A program made the translations under genes and the position numbers. A stretch of 64,000 nt of DNA from Pseudoips prasinana (Eukaryota > Arthropoda > Insecta > Lepidoptera > Nolidae), in assembly GCA_951640165.1 (NCBI GenBank), contig OX621237.1:14384001-14448000 (forward strand), read 5' to 3'. Below are positions 21,617 to 32,727 of this stretch, piece after piece. Each line of letters starts with the position of its first letter. The stretch's first letter is position 1. The notes beneath the pieces were generated by a model, which was not told where the DNA came from, searched no databases, and worked only from the letters and a program-made list of their open reading frames with translations.

Positions 21617-21813
21617 TTTTTGACAACACCCGCACTAGGGAATTTAATCCCTGTGTCGCGGGGTACTTCACAAACATATAATTGACGGACACAAAGTACA
21701 TGCAAACTCAGAACAACTATTTATGGGTCACACAAATAGTTGATCTGCGCTGTATTCGAACCCGGGACACGAAGCGGCGAGGCGACTGTCTTAGCCGCTG
21801 CGCCACAGGTGCA
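21617..21813 (-). repeat. SINE-D copy
   Basis: Minus-strand copy with the head ending GCACCTGTGGCGCAGCGGCT and the body through GTCCGTCAATTATATGTTTG. Matches 9514-9716. Confidence 0.8.
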
Positions 21814-21977
21814 TAATAAAGCCATTTCGCCGAGACCCGTTAGAAAGCGTACGCCTAATAACATTCCATCACTATCATATAAACGATGAGAAAAGTGAAG
21901 TTGAAGGGTTAGTCATTAATTACCCATTATCAATATTGTTATTATGACCTACATACGAGTACATATCCACGATTAAT

Positions 21978-22351
21978 AATAATGTCCTCCTAGCCGAATT
22001 TCGGTCACGGCGGCCAGTCTCAACAGAGATTAGCCATCTGCGCGGGACATATTATCGTGCTCAAGTGTGTGCGCAAACACAGGAGCACTTTCTATTCCAT
22101 CACTCTCATGATCCGATGGGACGCCTAGGCGACACGACCGGAAAGAGGTCAGGTACAGGACCGATGGCTTTACGTGCTCTCCGAGGCACGGGGGTATAAT
22201 ACCGCCAACTCCCAGACTTCCGGCTGATGCTGAGAAATTTTGTCTTTTTAGAGAAAAGTCCCAAAAGCACTATTTAGCCCGACCCGATTTGAACCCAGGA
22301 CCTCGTTCTCTGCGGGTGAACACGCTACCGCTAGACCAACGAGGCAGTCTA
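21978..22351 (-). repeat. SINE-C copy (~370 bp)
   Basis: The minus-strand head reads GACTGCCTCGTTGGTCTAGC, with a B-box-like GGTTCAAATCGGGTCGG. The body includes CGCCAACTCCCAGACTTCCG reversed, and the 3' end has CCGCCGTGACCGAAATTCGG. Other copies lie at 29295 and 42083. Confidence 0.8.
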
Positions 22352-23611
22352 GTCCACGATTATATACGGGCTAAGATCTATAAGCGGTTATCAGTTTTTC
22401 ATATTACATTTTATCATTATGCTAAAGGTTGTGGGTATGTGGGTTTTGATGAAACTTTGAAGATAATATCGCTTATAATATATCCTAACTAGAACTATAC
22501 ATTACATAGTTTAACGAGGGGCACAGCAAGCTGAAAATAATTATTAAGTTTTAATGCAAATATTTATATCTACTGCTCTTTATTTTGTGAATTAGGTAAT
22601 TAATCTCCCATAACGTATTTAATAACGTACTAGTTAAGTAAATTAGATGTTTAGCTAGTTGGTATGTTATATGTTTTTGAGTAGGCACCAGAAAACGAAA
22701 TAAATACCCGCATTTAAAAATACTAAGATGTCTGGAGCCCCACCAAGATATGGTGATGTACAAAATAACTAGATCAAAAAACAGGATTCAGAACTATAAA
22801 ACTAATAAGTAGTAAGTAGTAATAAGACCAATCCTGTAGCACATATTATTATGCGAATATACAGAACTAATTTGTAGACGAATAAAATTCTTCAGCAAGA
22901 ATTACTGGTTTAAAAAACAGATTTATACAGATAGAAATTTAACTCTTCTATTCAACAACCGATTTTTGTTGTTGTGTATAATATTATAAAAGTCTAATGG
23001 AATAAAGTATTTTAATTGCAGTAGGCATAAATAAATTAGATTAATTATTGAATGAACTCTTCTTGAAATCCCTGGTACTATGCAATTTTTTTATCGGGGT
23101 CAATGACCGATGAATTGATTTTCTAATGATTTGTTTGTGGATGCTATTATGTATATGTTATGTTTTATTACCCAACAAACTTGGCAATAAAATAATCCAT
23201 CTTTATTTGGTACCTCGTACCAAAAACGTTTATAAATATATACTAGTTAGAATAAAAGATAAAGTTTACAGCATACAGTTTATCTATACATATAATAAAC
23301 TGTAAAAAAATAATTTTTGTACATCAAATGAAAATCCAAAAAAAATAGCCAGGGTATTAAAGAACAACCAATAGAACCCATTTCCAGCCTTTTTAGAATT
23401 TTTGTCTGTTTGTCTGTGTGTCTGTTTGTCTGTTTATATGTTCGGGTATCACGTAAAATATACTAAAGCAATGTAGATAACTTTGATACACAACGATTGA
23501 GCGTAACTTGAGGTAACATTTAGTTTTTGTTTTATTGCAATCGGTTAAGGCTATCAAAAGATATTAGATTTTAAAGTAATCATGAAGAAAAATAACACAC
23601 ATTTCATTACT
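22352..23611. other. intronic DNA with a GTCT-rich patch
   Basis: No gene. At 23401-23432 there is a run of TGTCTGTT-type repeats. The rest is AT-rich without a recognised family. Confidence 0.4.
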
Positions 23612-23878
23612 TCAAGATGAACTAATGTTTATAGTTGAGCTACCTTAACTGTCCGATAGATGTCATTGTGCATATTATGACATCTCTTTTCTGAATGAAC
23701 TAGGTTGATAGTTGATTTTAATTTCAATAGATGTCGTTGTGCATTTCTTTTGACTCGCGGTGTTAAGATTTGCCCGTGCTTGCTGATTGCATGATTACGT
23801 AGGGTTTTGAATGTACTGAATTGTTTCGAAATAAGGTCTTGGTTGCCTAGAAGTATGTCGTTGTCCAAAATTGGTTAT
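23612..23878 (-). repeat. dispersed repeat F
   Basis: The reverse complement shares CAAGACCTTATTTCGAAACA, ATCTTAACACCG and ATGCACAACGACATCTAT with 55066-55272. The ATGCACAACGACATCTATCG block occurs twice within this copy. Family not recognised. The minus frame is open for 79 codons, but there is no evidence that it is a gene. Confidence 0.55.
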
Positions 23879-24096
23879 TAAAAAAATCTGTTTTCTTTGG
23901 GCAGATTGAATTATGTAGAAGGTTGGATTTGTTATAATTTAATTTTAAGTTATAATGTCAGTCGATCGAAAGTTTGTGCTCTCGATTCGTTTGTAACGCA
24001 AATGTACAGACGATTCGAATTTTATTGAGCCTGTCCGATTTGATGTATTTGAATGTAGTAAATTAACCCTGTCTCTCATAATTTTCTCAGCACAAA

Positions 24097-24540
24097 TCTA
24101 TATACCTACCTATGTAAAAGAGGAAACTGACTGACTGACATATCAACGCACAGCCTGAACGGCTGAGGTTAGAGACTTGAAATTTTGCCGGTAGGTACTT
24201 TTATGACGTATGCATTCACTAAGGAAGGGTTTTTGGAAATACTAACCCTAAGGGGGTAAAATAGAGAATGAAAGATTGTATGAAAATCCGTCATTTTTGT
24301 AGTTAAAGGCATTGAAACTTATATTTAGTAGTTCAGCTAAAAATAAATATTTTAGAATTTATGGAAATTCCACCCCAAGGGCGTAAAATAGGGGATGTAA
24401 GTTTGTATGAGAAGTGTGTATTTTTTTAAATGAAAAGCATTAAAATTGGTATGGCCTTTCCGTTAAAAATAAAAATATGTATTTCAGGATTTTAGGTATT
24501 TCCACCCCTAAGGGCGTACCTATAATATTCCAAATAATAT
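24097..24540 (+). mobile_element. Helitron-like 5' body
   Basis: It begins TCTATATA after an A and repeats the same ~120-base interior units as 3688-4269 (GACTGACTGACATATCAACG, then blocks with CCACCCCAAGGGCGTAAAAT). It has no CTAG end of its own and runs into a Helitron helicase remnant, so it may be the 5' part of a larger Helitron. Confidence 0.6.
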
Positions 24541-24641
24541 TTCAAATTCCTCAGAACCACTATAGGTATACCCACACGCAACATACATCCCCTATGTATG
24601 TTGCGTGTGGGTATACCTATAATGGTTCTGAGGAATTTGAA
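24541..24641. repeat. 48-bp inverted repeat with 5-base spacer
   Basis: Arms at 24541-24588 and 24594-24641 match with a single mismatch around CCCCT. The right arm is part of the helicase-like frame, so the left arm is an inverted copy of coding-derived sequence. Confidence 0.9.
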
Positions 24642-24900
24642 GCCACCTAAACTTTGCAACGGCACTAGGCTTCAAGTCAAAACTTTGCATCGTATTATAG
24701 AGGCTACTATTATGCCTGGATCCGCCCAGGGAGAAACAGTGTTCGTGTCACGTATTCTGTTAGTGCCAAATGATCTCCCTTTTCAGTTTAAAATACTGTG
24801 GTTCCCTATAAAAGTGTGTGTCGCGATAACCAGCAACAAATCGCAAAGCCCAACTATCAAGTTAGCTGGAATTGACTTAAGGAAGGCGGGCAGGTTCACG
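24600..24900 (+). pseudogene. Helitron helicase C-terminal fragment (copy 1)
   Basis: Translation gives VGIPIMVLRNLKPPKLCNGT, RLQVKTLHRIIEATIMPGSA, VSRILLVPNDLPFQFKIL and VCVAITSNKSQ. These match the end of Pif1-type helicases carried by Helitrons (the usual INKSQGQT box appears as SNKSQSPT). It ends abruptly and is followed by an earlier part of the same protein, so the locus is rearranged or holds two copies. Confidence 0.8.
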
Positions 24901-24904
24901 TGGC

Positions 24905-26110
24905 GTGCTCACGTGTGAGTTCATCCCACAGTCTGGTCCATGTAGTGCGAGGACCTACGTCTTTTGCTGAGCTCCGTAAACTTGAGGATATTAAACATCC
25001 CACATACCAGGCCGCTTGCCGAGCACGCCATTTATTAGATGGAGGTCAGCATTGGGATGACGCTCTAGCGGAAAGCATGGGTGAGCGATAGTCCACATCG
25101 CTTGCGACATTTGTTTGCCATCTTATTGACCTTTTGTGCGTTATCGGTTGCTAACCAGTTATGGCAAAAGTACCATGACAAGTTTGCTGAAGATTTTATG
25201 AGACATGTACAACTAAATACTAATGGAGAAATTCCTGACAAGGTACGTGAAATTTGTCACAACAGGTCCTTATTGGCTATTCAAGAGATAGTTATAAGTA
25301 TAGGAGGGAACCTGATCAGTCAGAGGCTGCGAAAATGCACGGGAGTTTGCCAATTTATTGTAAAAAAATAGGCGATGGCACATACCCCGTACAAGAAGAT
25401 GGAAAAGTTATATTGATTGGTAATCTCTGCTCTTACGTTACATCACAGCTAGAGCTAATTTCTTCTGTGTACGGAGATACCACAAACATTGGCAATCAAG
25501 CTGGTTCTTGGCTATGTCAGCGAGCTATTTTGACTCCCCGCAATGACCAAGCTGCGGCAATTAATTTCAAAATATTGACTCATGCGTCCGGGAATAGTAA
25601 AGACTATAGCTCAATAAATACAGGCATGGAAGAAGATGACGCCATGCACTACCCGGTAGAATTTTTGGATTCCCTCAGCACACCCGGACTTCAAGCCCAC
25701 AAAATAGTTTTAAAAATCGGTGTACCAATAATTCTCCTCAGAAATTTATGTCCCCCTAAACTTTGTAACGGCACTCGGCTCAAAGTCACAAATCTGCAGC
25801 AAAACATTATCGAAGCTGAAATATTAACAGGTTGCGGCGCCGGTGATATTGTTTTTATTCCAAGGATACCTATAATACCTTAAAACTTTCCTTTCTCTTT
25901 CAAACCAGTGCAATTCCCAGTCAGTCTCTGTTATGCCATGACGATTAATAAAGCTCAGGGCTAGACATTATCCGTTACGGGGATGGATCTAAGTATTGGA
26001 TGCTTTTCCCATGGTCAACTATACGTAGCTCTTTCACGCGTAAACAACCCCAATAACGTTTTTGTGTACGCTCCAGATGGTTCCACAGGTAAAATAAAGA
26101 AGCACTAAAT
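24905..26110 (+). pseudogene. Helitron Rep/helicase remnant (copy 2)
   Basis: Successive frames encode VRGPTSFAELRKLEDIKHPT, YQAACRARHLLDGGQHWDDA, SPHRLRHLFAILLTFCALS and LWQKYHDKFAEDF. Later come GIPI/LLRNLCPPKLCNGTRLKV, AGDIVFIPRIPI and, in the last frame, FPVSLCYAMTINKAQG followed by a stop and LYVALSRVNNPNNVFVYAPDG. This order is that of the Pif1 helicase domain of Helitron transposases. Several frameshifts and stops, and a missing central ATPase region, make it inactive. Confidence 0.85.
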
Positions 26111-26384
26111 TAAATTAAAAAAGAAATTGTATCGATGCGATCTGTTGCCGATAGCGATCAGACAGCCTTTTGTATCTTTTTTAAGATTTAACCATATCCT
26201 GTGAACTATGTTCAGTAAACACAACGTAACGAAGTGCATTTATCTTATCTTAATCGAAAATTTTATAAGCTGTCCATTTACTATTTTTTTTAATTAAGCA
26301 ACATGATTTCTTAGTATACGAGGCATGCCTTTTAAGTTTTGTCGTTTAAAGAAACATAAAAAAACCTTATAATACTTTTACTAT
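26111..26384. other. unassigned intron
   Basis: No family recognised. It may include the 3' untranslated part of the adjacent mariner-like remnant. Confidence 0.35.
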
Positions 26385-26690
26385 TAAAAACCTTATAGTA
26401 CTTTTATTGTTTTTAAAAGTATTCACCACGTAGCTTAATACATTTTTCCATTCGCTAAAACCATTTATTCCACTCTAAAGTGAGGGTGTTCAAAATCGCT
26501 GACTTGCAAGCGTCGACTGCTTCTTCACCGGACTGGAACCTTTGAACACGAAGACTTTTCTTAATATTATTAGAAAATTGTTAGGGCTTAGGTCAGGACT
26601 GAATGGAGGATGGTAAAGAATTTCTACCTCTTCCTGGTTCAAAGACTCAATCGTTTGACGAGGGCTGTGTGAGATTGCATGCAGCGCGAG
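26385..26690 (-). pseudogene. mariner-like transposase C-terminus (dead)
   Basis: The minus strand reads SPRQTIESLNQEEVEILYHP and PFSPDLSPNNFL, followed after a frameshift by EWNKWF and MEKCIKLRGEYF. This is a mariner/SETMAR-type C-terminus. The third catalytic acid position reads N (PNNF instead of PNDF). It belongs to a different lineage from the two intact mariners. Its 5' part is replaced by the minisatellite and satellite array that follow. Confidence 0.75.
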
Positions 26691-26767
26691 CGTCAGCGTC
26701 GGCATAAGCATCGCCGTCGGCATAAGCGTCGGCTTCAGCATAATGGTCGGTGTCAGCGTCGGCATAA
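26685..26767. repeat. 12-bp GTCGGCATAAGC minisatellite
   Basis: About seven degenerate units of GTCGGCATAAGC and its variants lie between the mariner-like remnant and the TTTGTA array. Confidence 0.8.
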
Positions 26768-28308
26768 GTATTGTATTGTATTTGTATTTGTATTTGTATT
26801 TGTATTTGTATTTGTATTTGTATTTGTATTTGTATTTGTATTGTATTGTATTTGTATTGTATTTGTATTGTATTTGTATTGTATTTGTATTGTATTTGTA
26901 TTGTATTTGTATTGTATTTGTATTGTATTTGTATTGTATTTGTATTGTATTTGTATTGTATTTGTATTGTATTTGTATTGTATTTGTATTGTATTTGTAT
27001 TGTATTTGTATTGTATTTGTATTGTATTTGTATTGTATTTGTATTGTATTTGTATTGTATTTGTATTGTATTTGTATTGTATTTGTATTGTATTTGTATT
27101 GTATTTGTATTGTATTTGTATTGTATTTGTATTGTATTTGTATTGTATTTGTATTGTATTTGTATTGTATTTGTATTGTATTTGTATTGTATTTGTATTG
27201 TATTTGTATTGTATTTGTATTGTATTTGTATTGTATTTGTATTGTATTTGTATTGTATTTGTATTGTATTTGTATTGTATTTGTATTGTATTTGTATTGT
27301 ATTTGTATTGTATTTGTATTGTATTTGTATTGTATTTGTATTGTATTTGTATTGTATTTGTATTGTATTTGTATTGTATTTGTATTGTATTTGTATTGTA
27401 TTTGTATTGTATTTGTATTGTATTTGTATTGTATTTGTATTGTATTTGTATTGTATTTGTATTGTATTTGTATTGTATTTGTATTGTATTTGTATTGTAT
27501 TTGTATTGTATTTGTATTGTATTTGTATTGTATTTGTATTGTATTTGTATTGTATTTGTATTGTATTTGTATTGTATTTGTATTGTATTTGTATTGTATT
27601 TGTATTGTATTTGTATTGTATTTGTATTGTATTTGTATTGTATTTGTATTGTATTTGTATTGTATTTGTATTGTATTTGTATTGTATTTGTATTGTATTT
27701 GTATTGTATTTGTATTGTATTTGTATTGTATTTGTATTGTATTTGTATTGTACTTGTATTGTATTTGTATTGTATTTGTATTGTATTTGTATTGTATTTG
27801 TATTGTATTTGTATTGTATTTGTATTGTATTTGTATTGTATTTGTATTGTATTTGTATTGTATTTGTATTGTATTTGTATTGTATTTGTATTGTATTTGT
27901 ATTGTATTTGTATTGTATTTGTATTGTATTTGTATTGTATTTGTATTGTATTTGTATTGTATTTGTATTGTATTTGTATTGTATATGTATTGTATTTGTA
28001 TTGTATTTGTATTGTATTGTATTTGTATTTGTATTGTATTTGTATTGTATTTGTATTGTATTTGTATTGTATTTGTATTGTATTTGTATTGTATTTGTAT
28101 TGTATTTGTATTGTATTTGTATTGTATTTGTATTGTATTTGTATTGTATTTGTATTGTATTTGTATTGTATTTGTATTGTATTTGTATTGTATTTGTATT
28201 GTATTTGTATTGTATTTGTATTGTATTTGTATTGTATTTGTATTGTATTTGTATTGTATTTGTATAGTATTTGTATTGTATTTGTATTGTATTAGTATTG
28301 TATTTGTC
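26768..28308. repeat. 11-bp satellite array, open in all six frames
   Basis: After a short (TTTGTA)n section (about 26779-26843), the unit TTTGTATTGTA repeats about 130 times with very few changes (near 27751, 27983, 28013-28031, 28264 and 28291). Neither strand contains TAA, TAG or TGA in any register of the unit. This yields 500-600-codon open frames on both strands. They encode an N/T/I/Q/Y-only repeat on the minus strand and a C/I/V/F/L/Y repeat on the plus strand. These frames are a consequence of the repeat, not evidence of a gene. Homogeneity suggests recent expansion. Confidence 0.97.
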
Positions 28309-28378
28309 AAGTTGGTAGGAAAAACCTACCATCTGCGAGCTATTCCGGGGTGCAGTGCCAAAACCGCCAGTGGTCACA
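28309..28378. repeat. 70-bp sequence shared with 43578-43650
   Basis: The reverse complement shares GCGGTTTTGGCA and GAATAGCTCG with the sequence next to another Helitron-like 5' end at 43577. It is therefore repetitive DNA that abuts Helitron-like starts twice in this window. Confidence 0.6.
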
Positions 28379-28489
28379 TCCTACTAATATAAATGCGAAA
28401 GTTTGTCAGTATAGATGTATGGATGTATGTTTGTTACTCTTTTACGCCAAAACTACTTCAACGCGTGTGAAACCGCGGGGCATAGGTAG
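28379..28489 (+). mobile_element. short Helitron-like element (111 bp)
   Basis: Starts TCCTACTAATATAAATGCGA and ends near ACCGCGGGGCATAGGTAG (CTAG degraded), with most of the interior deleted. Confidence 0.65.
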
Positions 28490-28541
28490 TGCGTAATAAT
28501 AGCCTTACGTTACGTACTAGTTTATTTAGCCTTATTATTAA

Positions 28542-28735
28542 CTAGCTGTGCCCCGCGGTTTTACCCGCCTTAAACTTCATAAATTATAGCCTAAGTGTTA
28601 ATCTAGAGTATCAGCTAACTCCATGCCAAATTTTATTAAAAATTGCTCCAATCGTTTAGACGTGAAGAAGTAACAAACATACACACTCACACAGTCACAC
28701 ACTCATAAACTTTCGCCTTTATAATAGTAGTATGA
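28542..28735 (-). mobile_element. Helitron-like element (194 bp)
   Basis: The minus strand begins TCATACTACTATTATAAAGG and ends GGGGCACAGCTAG before T. It has the same GC hairpin as the 3688 copy. Confidence 0.75.
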
Positions 28736-28833
28736 TTAAGAACAAACAAATTAAAAGTACCTAATTGTAAACTCTATTGATTCCTATTTTTATTTACGTA
28801 CTACTGTGCACCAATCAATCGGCTTTCGTGCAG

Positions 28834-28987
28834 GAAGCCATTGATTGTTTAGTAAAACAACGCTGTCATTCGATACGAGAACAGAGAACGAAAGCGAACC
28901 TACCCAAGTCCCCTCCGGATTCTCAACAAGCTAATGATCGGCTATTAAGAGACATTATTCCATATTATTTGACAGTCGTCATTACAG
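28834..28987 (+). other. possible exon-like segment, unidentified
   Basis: A plus-strand frame (28777-29046) contains AIDCLVKQRCHSIREQRTKA, then NLPKSPPDSQQANDRLLRDI. Composition is less biased than in the surrounding DNA. It is bracketed by a plausible acceptor (pyrimidine-rich stretch ending TTTCGTGCAG) and a donor (ACAG/GTACAT). I do not recognise the protein. It could be an exon of a nested plus-strand gene, a repeat-derived frame, or chance. Confidence 0.2.
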
Positions 28988-29294
28988 GTACATTCAACAC
29001 TACCTACCTACTCAATTCTTTATTGCATTCCACAATATATGTCTAGGTGGTAGGTACAAGTAGAAAGTTCATCATAGACCCTGTCAGGCACAGCATAGTA
29101 GGAGAGAGGAGGATTTATTTCACCCATTAAATATAAATTTATATTAAATCTTAGTTACTTAAATATATACATTATATATTAAAATAACTAAGATTATACT
29201 ATGTAATGTATTGACATAAATTATAATGCATTAATCGGTTATTAAGTATATAATTTACTACGTCGGCGGGTACACTTTGACCTTGGCATTATTA

Positions 29295-29671
29295 TGATTA
29301 GCTCGTAAGTCGAGCGGTAGCATGTTCAACCGTAGATAATACCTGGGTACAAATCCCGGGTCGTGTCTAATAAAAGTCCTTTTTAGACTTTTCCGTAAAA
29401 AAGAAACTTCTTAGTATCATCCCGAAGTCTAGGAGTTGTCGGTATTACCCCCCCGTGCCTCGGAGAGCACGTCAAGCCGTCAGTCCTGTACGTGATCTCT
29501 TTCCGGTCGAGTCACTAGTCGTCCCATCAGATCATGTCCTCATGCGCCTCTGTGTTTGCACACACACCTGTGCACTATTATATGTCCTGCGCAGTTGGCT
29601 AGTCTCCATTGTGACTGGCCGCCGTGGTCGAAATCCGGCCATTATTAGCCGGCGGAGGACATTATTATTAT
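29295..29671 (+). repeat. SINE-C copy
   Basis: Head with GTAAGTCGAGCGGTAGCATG and the B-box-like GGTACAAATCCCGGGTCG. Body with GGAGTTGTCGGTATTACCCC. 3' end CCGCCGTGGTCGAAATCCGG followed by ATTATTATT. Confidence 0.8.
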
Positions 29672-30621
29672 TGTGTAGGCAGTAAGGACAATTATTGTAA
29701 CTGTTCATGTGAATAGACTGACTTGTAGTCTACTGTACTGATAATTTTATCATGAAATTCGTTTCCAAATTCAAACTTATGGAATATAGTGAAAACCGTT
29801 TTTAGTTTTTATATTGCGAATTTTATCGTTTACGAATCAACTATACCAGTCCTCTAGGAATTTTACAATTAATTGACTTTTAGTATTGAGTTAGACTAAC
29901 TTGCATCATGATTGCATATTCATGATATGGTGGTACCTACCATCAACTCGTTTACCGATTTAAAGGTTGAGTGTAGGTACTTACCAGCATTAACTACAGA
30001 ACTAGTTAATGCTGGCAATTTACGACAGTACTTTACAACCCTAAACTAATTTAAATGTCATTTAATTTCGTTCGGTCGGTCGGTCGAATCTAAAAGCTTT
30101 TCCTTTTAGAAAGTCTAAAAACTACACTAAAATCGATTCAAGAACTCGATAGTTCAATGGAATACGCGCAAAGGAACTTGTGGAAGTCCTTTTTACCATC
30201 AAAAACAAGCGCTACAAGACACTCATCTCAAATTCATATCAATCAATAGCGATGCACTTGATTTTATTCAAACTTGTTTCTAAGTGGATCTCAAATCATA
30301 TTGAATTAGGGCGAAATATGATTTTATTGGGTTTATTAAAATTGACAGCGTCTGAACTAGTCAATAGGATAGTGATAAAATTAGATTTACATGAAGTTTT
30401 CGCTAAAGTAAATTGATTTCTATTGCGAGTTTATAACACGGCTATTAATCGCGACATCACCCCCTTTTTTAATTAGCTCTTTGTCTACGCTAGGACTCAG
30501 TGGGTAGTGAATCTGCCTTCTTAGGTTGCGGTCCCTCTGGGTTGCGGGTTCGCAAGACAAATATAATTCATGGACATGTCGATTTGTGATGTACATATGT
30601 ATATCTATATTTGGTTGTTTC
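29672..30621. other. intronic DNA with a small palindrome
   Basis: At 29983-30015 CCAGCATTAACTA is repeated inverted around a 7-base spacer. Otherwise no feature is recognised. Confidence 0.45.
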
Positions 30622-30752
30622 ATCATCATCATAATCATATCAGCCGAAAGACGTCCACGGCTGGACAAAGGCCTTCCCCAAAGATTGCCGGTCATGCGCT
30701 ATCCGCATCCACCGATTTCCAGCGACCCGCACAAGATCATCGTTAGTCATCG
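30622..30752 (-). repeat. RTE LINE 3' end
   Basis: The minus-strand end is recognised from CATCATCATCATAATCATAT (tail), CAGCCGAAAGACGTCCAC and CTGGACAAAGGCCTTCCCC. It is a 5'-truncated copy. Confidence 0.8.
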
Positions 30753-31259
30753 TTTTTGGTTGTTTAATTATCGTGTCAGAAATAAGTATATGTGCCGACA
30801 GACGTATTGTTAAAACATAATTAGTGTTTCGAAAAACTTACAGCTGACTTACAAACCGACTCGCAAAATACAACAAAAATTAATATTATTAAAAAAATAT
30901 TTAAGAAACATTATGTTTTGTCATTTATTATTCCGTTTATTATATATATTTTAATTTATTCTTTTAGGGCTATCGAGAGGCTAAATGTGTGGAAAACACA
31001 TTATTCTTTTTGTACCAAAAGTCATGCAAATTAGTTGTATTTATTGCTTACATAATTTAATAATGAATATTGCCGATTTTTGTACAAAACCAAAAATATG
31101 TTTTGCACACATTCAGCCCATTCGATGCCCTTAAGGGTCTTTAATAAGAACAGGTTCTAATGTCATTCATCATCAGATTATTCAAATCAAAGAGCTTCTC
31201 TTTTACAAATATCCCAAAAAGAAAATACAAATAGATGTTATAAACAAAAGACTACTTAC
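30753..31259. other. intron 2 end region, nothing recognised
   Basis: AT-rich sequence directly downstream (minus strand) of transporter exon 2. Confidence 0.4.
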
Positions 31260-31558
31260 ATAAGCACACAGCAGCAAGGAGTTTTACAGCATCCTGTGGT
31301 GGCTCACATTCCGGGTAGAATGGCTTCACCACGTACTGTCCGAAGGTCAGAGCGACGATGGCTTGTGTGGTAGGTCTGATAATCAGAAGAGCTATCCACA
31401 TCCGAAGAAACGCTGGCAGTGGTCCGAACGCAGTGTAAATGTAAGCGTAGTCACCACCAGACCTTGTTATAGAAGTTCCGAGTTCCGCGTAGCATAGAGC
31501 TCCCAATGTTGACAGCAGACCACACACGAGCCATATTATTAGCGACGCTGCCACTGAC
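31260..31558 (-). CDS. SLC7 amino-acid transporter light chain, coding exon 2
   Basis: On the minus strand the acceptor (TGTCGTAG) precedes 31558 and a perfect GTAAGT donor follows 31260. The 299-base exon joins exon 1 through a split GAG codon and exon 3 through a split TGT codon. It encodes [20 protein letters not shown] (segment 2), [20 protein letters not shown], then [20 protein letters not shown] (segment 3). YAELG and SGGDYAYI are hallmarks of the LAT family. The cysteine in [10 protein letters not shown] (residue 132 from the chosen start) aligns with the one that disulfide-links mammalian LAT1 to its 4F2hc heavy chain. The product is therefore expected to work as the light chain of a heteromeric plasma-membrane amino-acid exchanger. 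Substrate range (neutral only, or also cationic) cannot be told from this part. Confidence 0.96.
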
Positions 31559-31760
31559 CTACGACAAAAGAATCAAGTGTAAGGTAATGAATAAAATATC
31601 ATCTGTTTATTTAACAGTTATAGAGCAAAAAAGGTGTGGAATGTAGGTGAATATTATGTTAGGGGTCTTACACACTACATTAATCAGCACTTCTGGGCGG
31701 CAAAATGGAAATGTGGTGTAGACAAATATTCGAAAAAGGCTGCACGGCGTTTTAACCGCT
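31559..31760. other. intron 1 start, nothing recognised
   Basis: Short intronic stretch between the exon 2 acceptor and the fold-back at 31761. Confidence 0.4.
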
Positions 31761-32052
31761 CATCTATAATCGGATTAGCTCAGCCAGGGAACAACGTTTT
31801 GGCTTTAATCGGCACAGCCGAGCTATATATCTGATGTGCTATACACTGTTAAGTGTCATAGAATAATAAGGCTCCTCAGTTAGGTCTACTATTTATTTAT
31901 TTATTTATTTTGTACACACAGAAATAACAAAAGTAAAATAAATGAAGAAGAGACAGTAGTACATTTATGGTAAAGATTGTGTATATATAGCCCGGCTGTG
32001 CCGATTAAAGCCAAGCCACTGTTCCCTGGCTGAGCTTATCCGATTATAGATG
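31761..32052. repeat. fold-back repeat, ~69-bp arms
   Basis: 31761-31829 and 31984-32052 are inverted copies (core GGCTTTAATCGGCACAGCCG) with about 154 bases between them and a few mismatches. It resembles a fold-back MITE, but target duplications were not clear. Confidence 0.75.
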
Positions 32053-32291
32053 TAATTTGTTCAGCTTTACAGCGCTCCATATTTTTCCTCCACTAATTAT
32101 GTTACACCTTGTACCACTAATTATGTTACGTAGATTAGAAATCGGGGGTAAATAGTACCTACTACACAATTGTCACTAGCCGTATATAGTCAAATAACTC
32201 AAACAAGGCCTTGTTGTTCTACAAATGCTGCCCAACCGAATGTGCCGACCAGCTTATATCTATAGCGCCCCTTACAGAACCAAACTACACT

Positions 32292-32410
32292 TCTTAGAAT
32301 ATAATAAACAACTGGTTGTTAAGTTTGTCCTACAGTGATACAGAATCACTAATAAGAATAATAAAATAAAACTTACAGATATACGTGTATAATATACACA
32401 CACGTACACA

Positions 32411-32475
<65 letters not shown>

Positions 32476-32727
32476 CCTTTATTATTACTTTTATATTATA
32501 TTTTTCGATTTTAATATTATTATTCTTTTTGAACAAATGTAACTGTTCTATAATTTAGTAAAAAACTATCACATTTTTTGGGTTTTCACGAGACAGGCTA
32601 GCCCTAGTGTGAAAGCCATAAGCAATATTTATACTCATTCTTGTACTTTATTTTAGTAACTAGATATAAGAATTTCTGTAACTTTACTTTGGATAATAAA
32701 TTATTCTTATTCTTATTCATATTATTT
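32292..32727 (+). repeat. dispersed repeat G with (CA)n microsatellite
   Basis: It shares AACAACTGGTTGTTAAGTTT, GGTTTTCACGAGACAGGCTA and the terminal TTATTCTTATTCTTATT with 36289-36788. Between them lies a (CA)n tract (32398-32473 here). The tail suggests a LINE 3' end. The tract length differs between the copies. Confidence 0.75.

Noticed and set aside
26490..28392. Four long open frames of 498-606 codons on both strands as protein-coding genes
   Set aside because: They are produced by an 11-bp satellite without stop codons on either strand. Flanking ends are unrelated repeats.
32272..32536. Cysteine/valine-rich small proteins
   Set aside because: They are translations of a (CA)n microsatellite on the minus strand.
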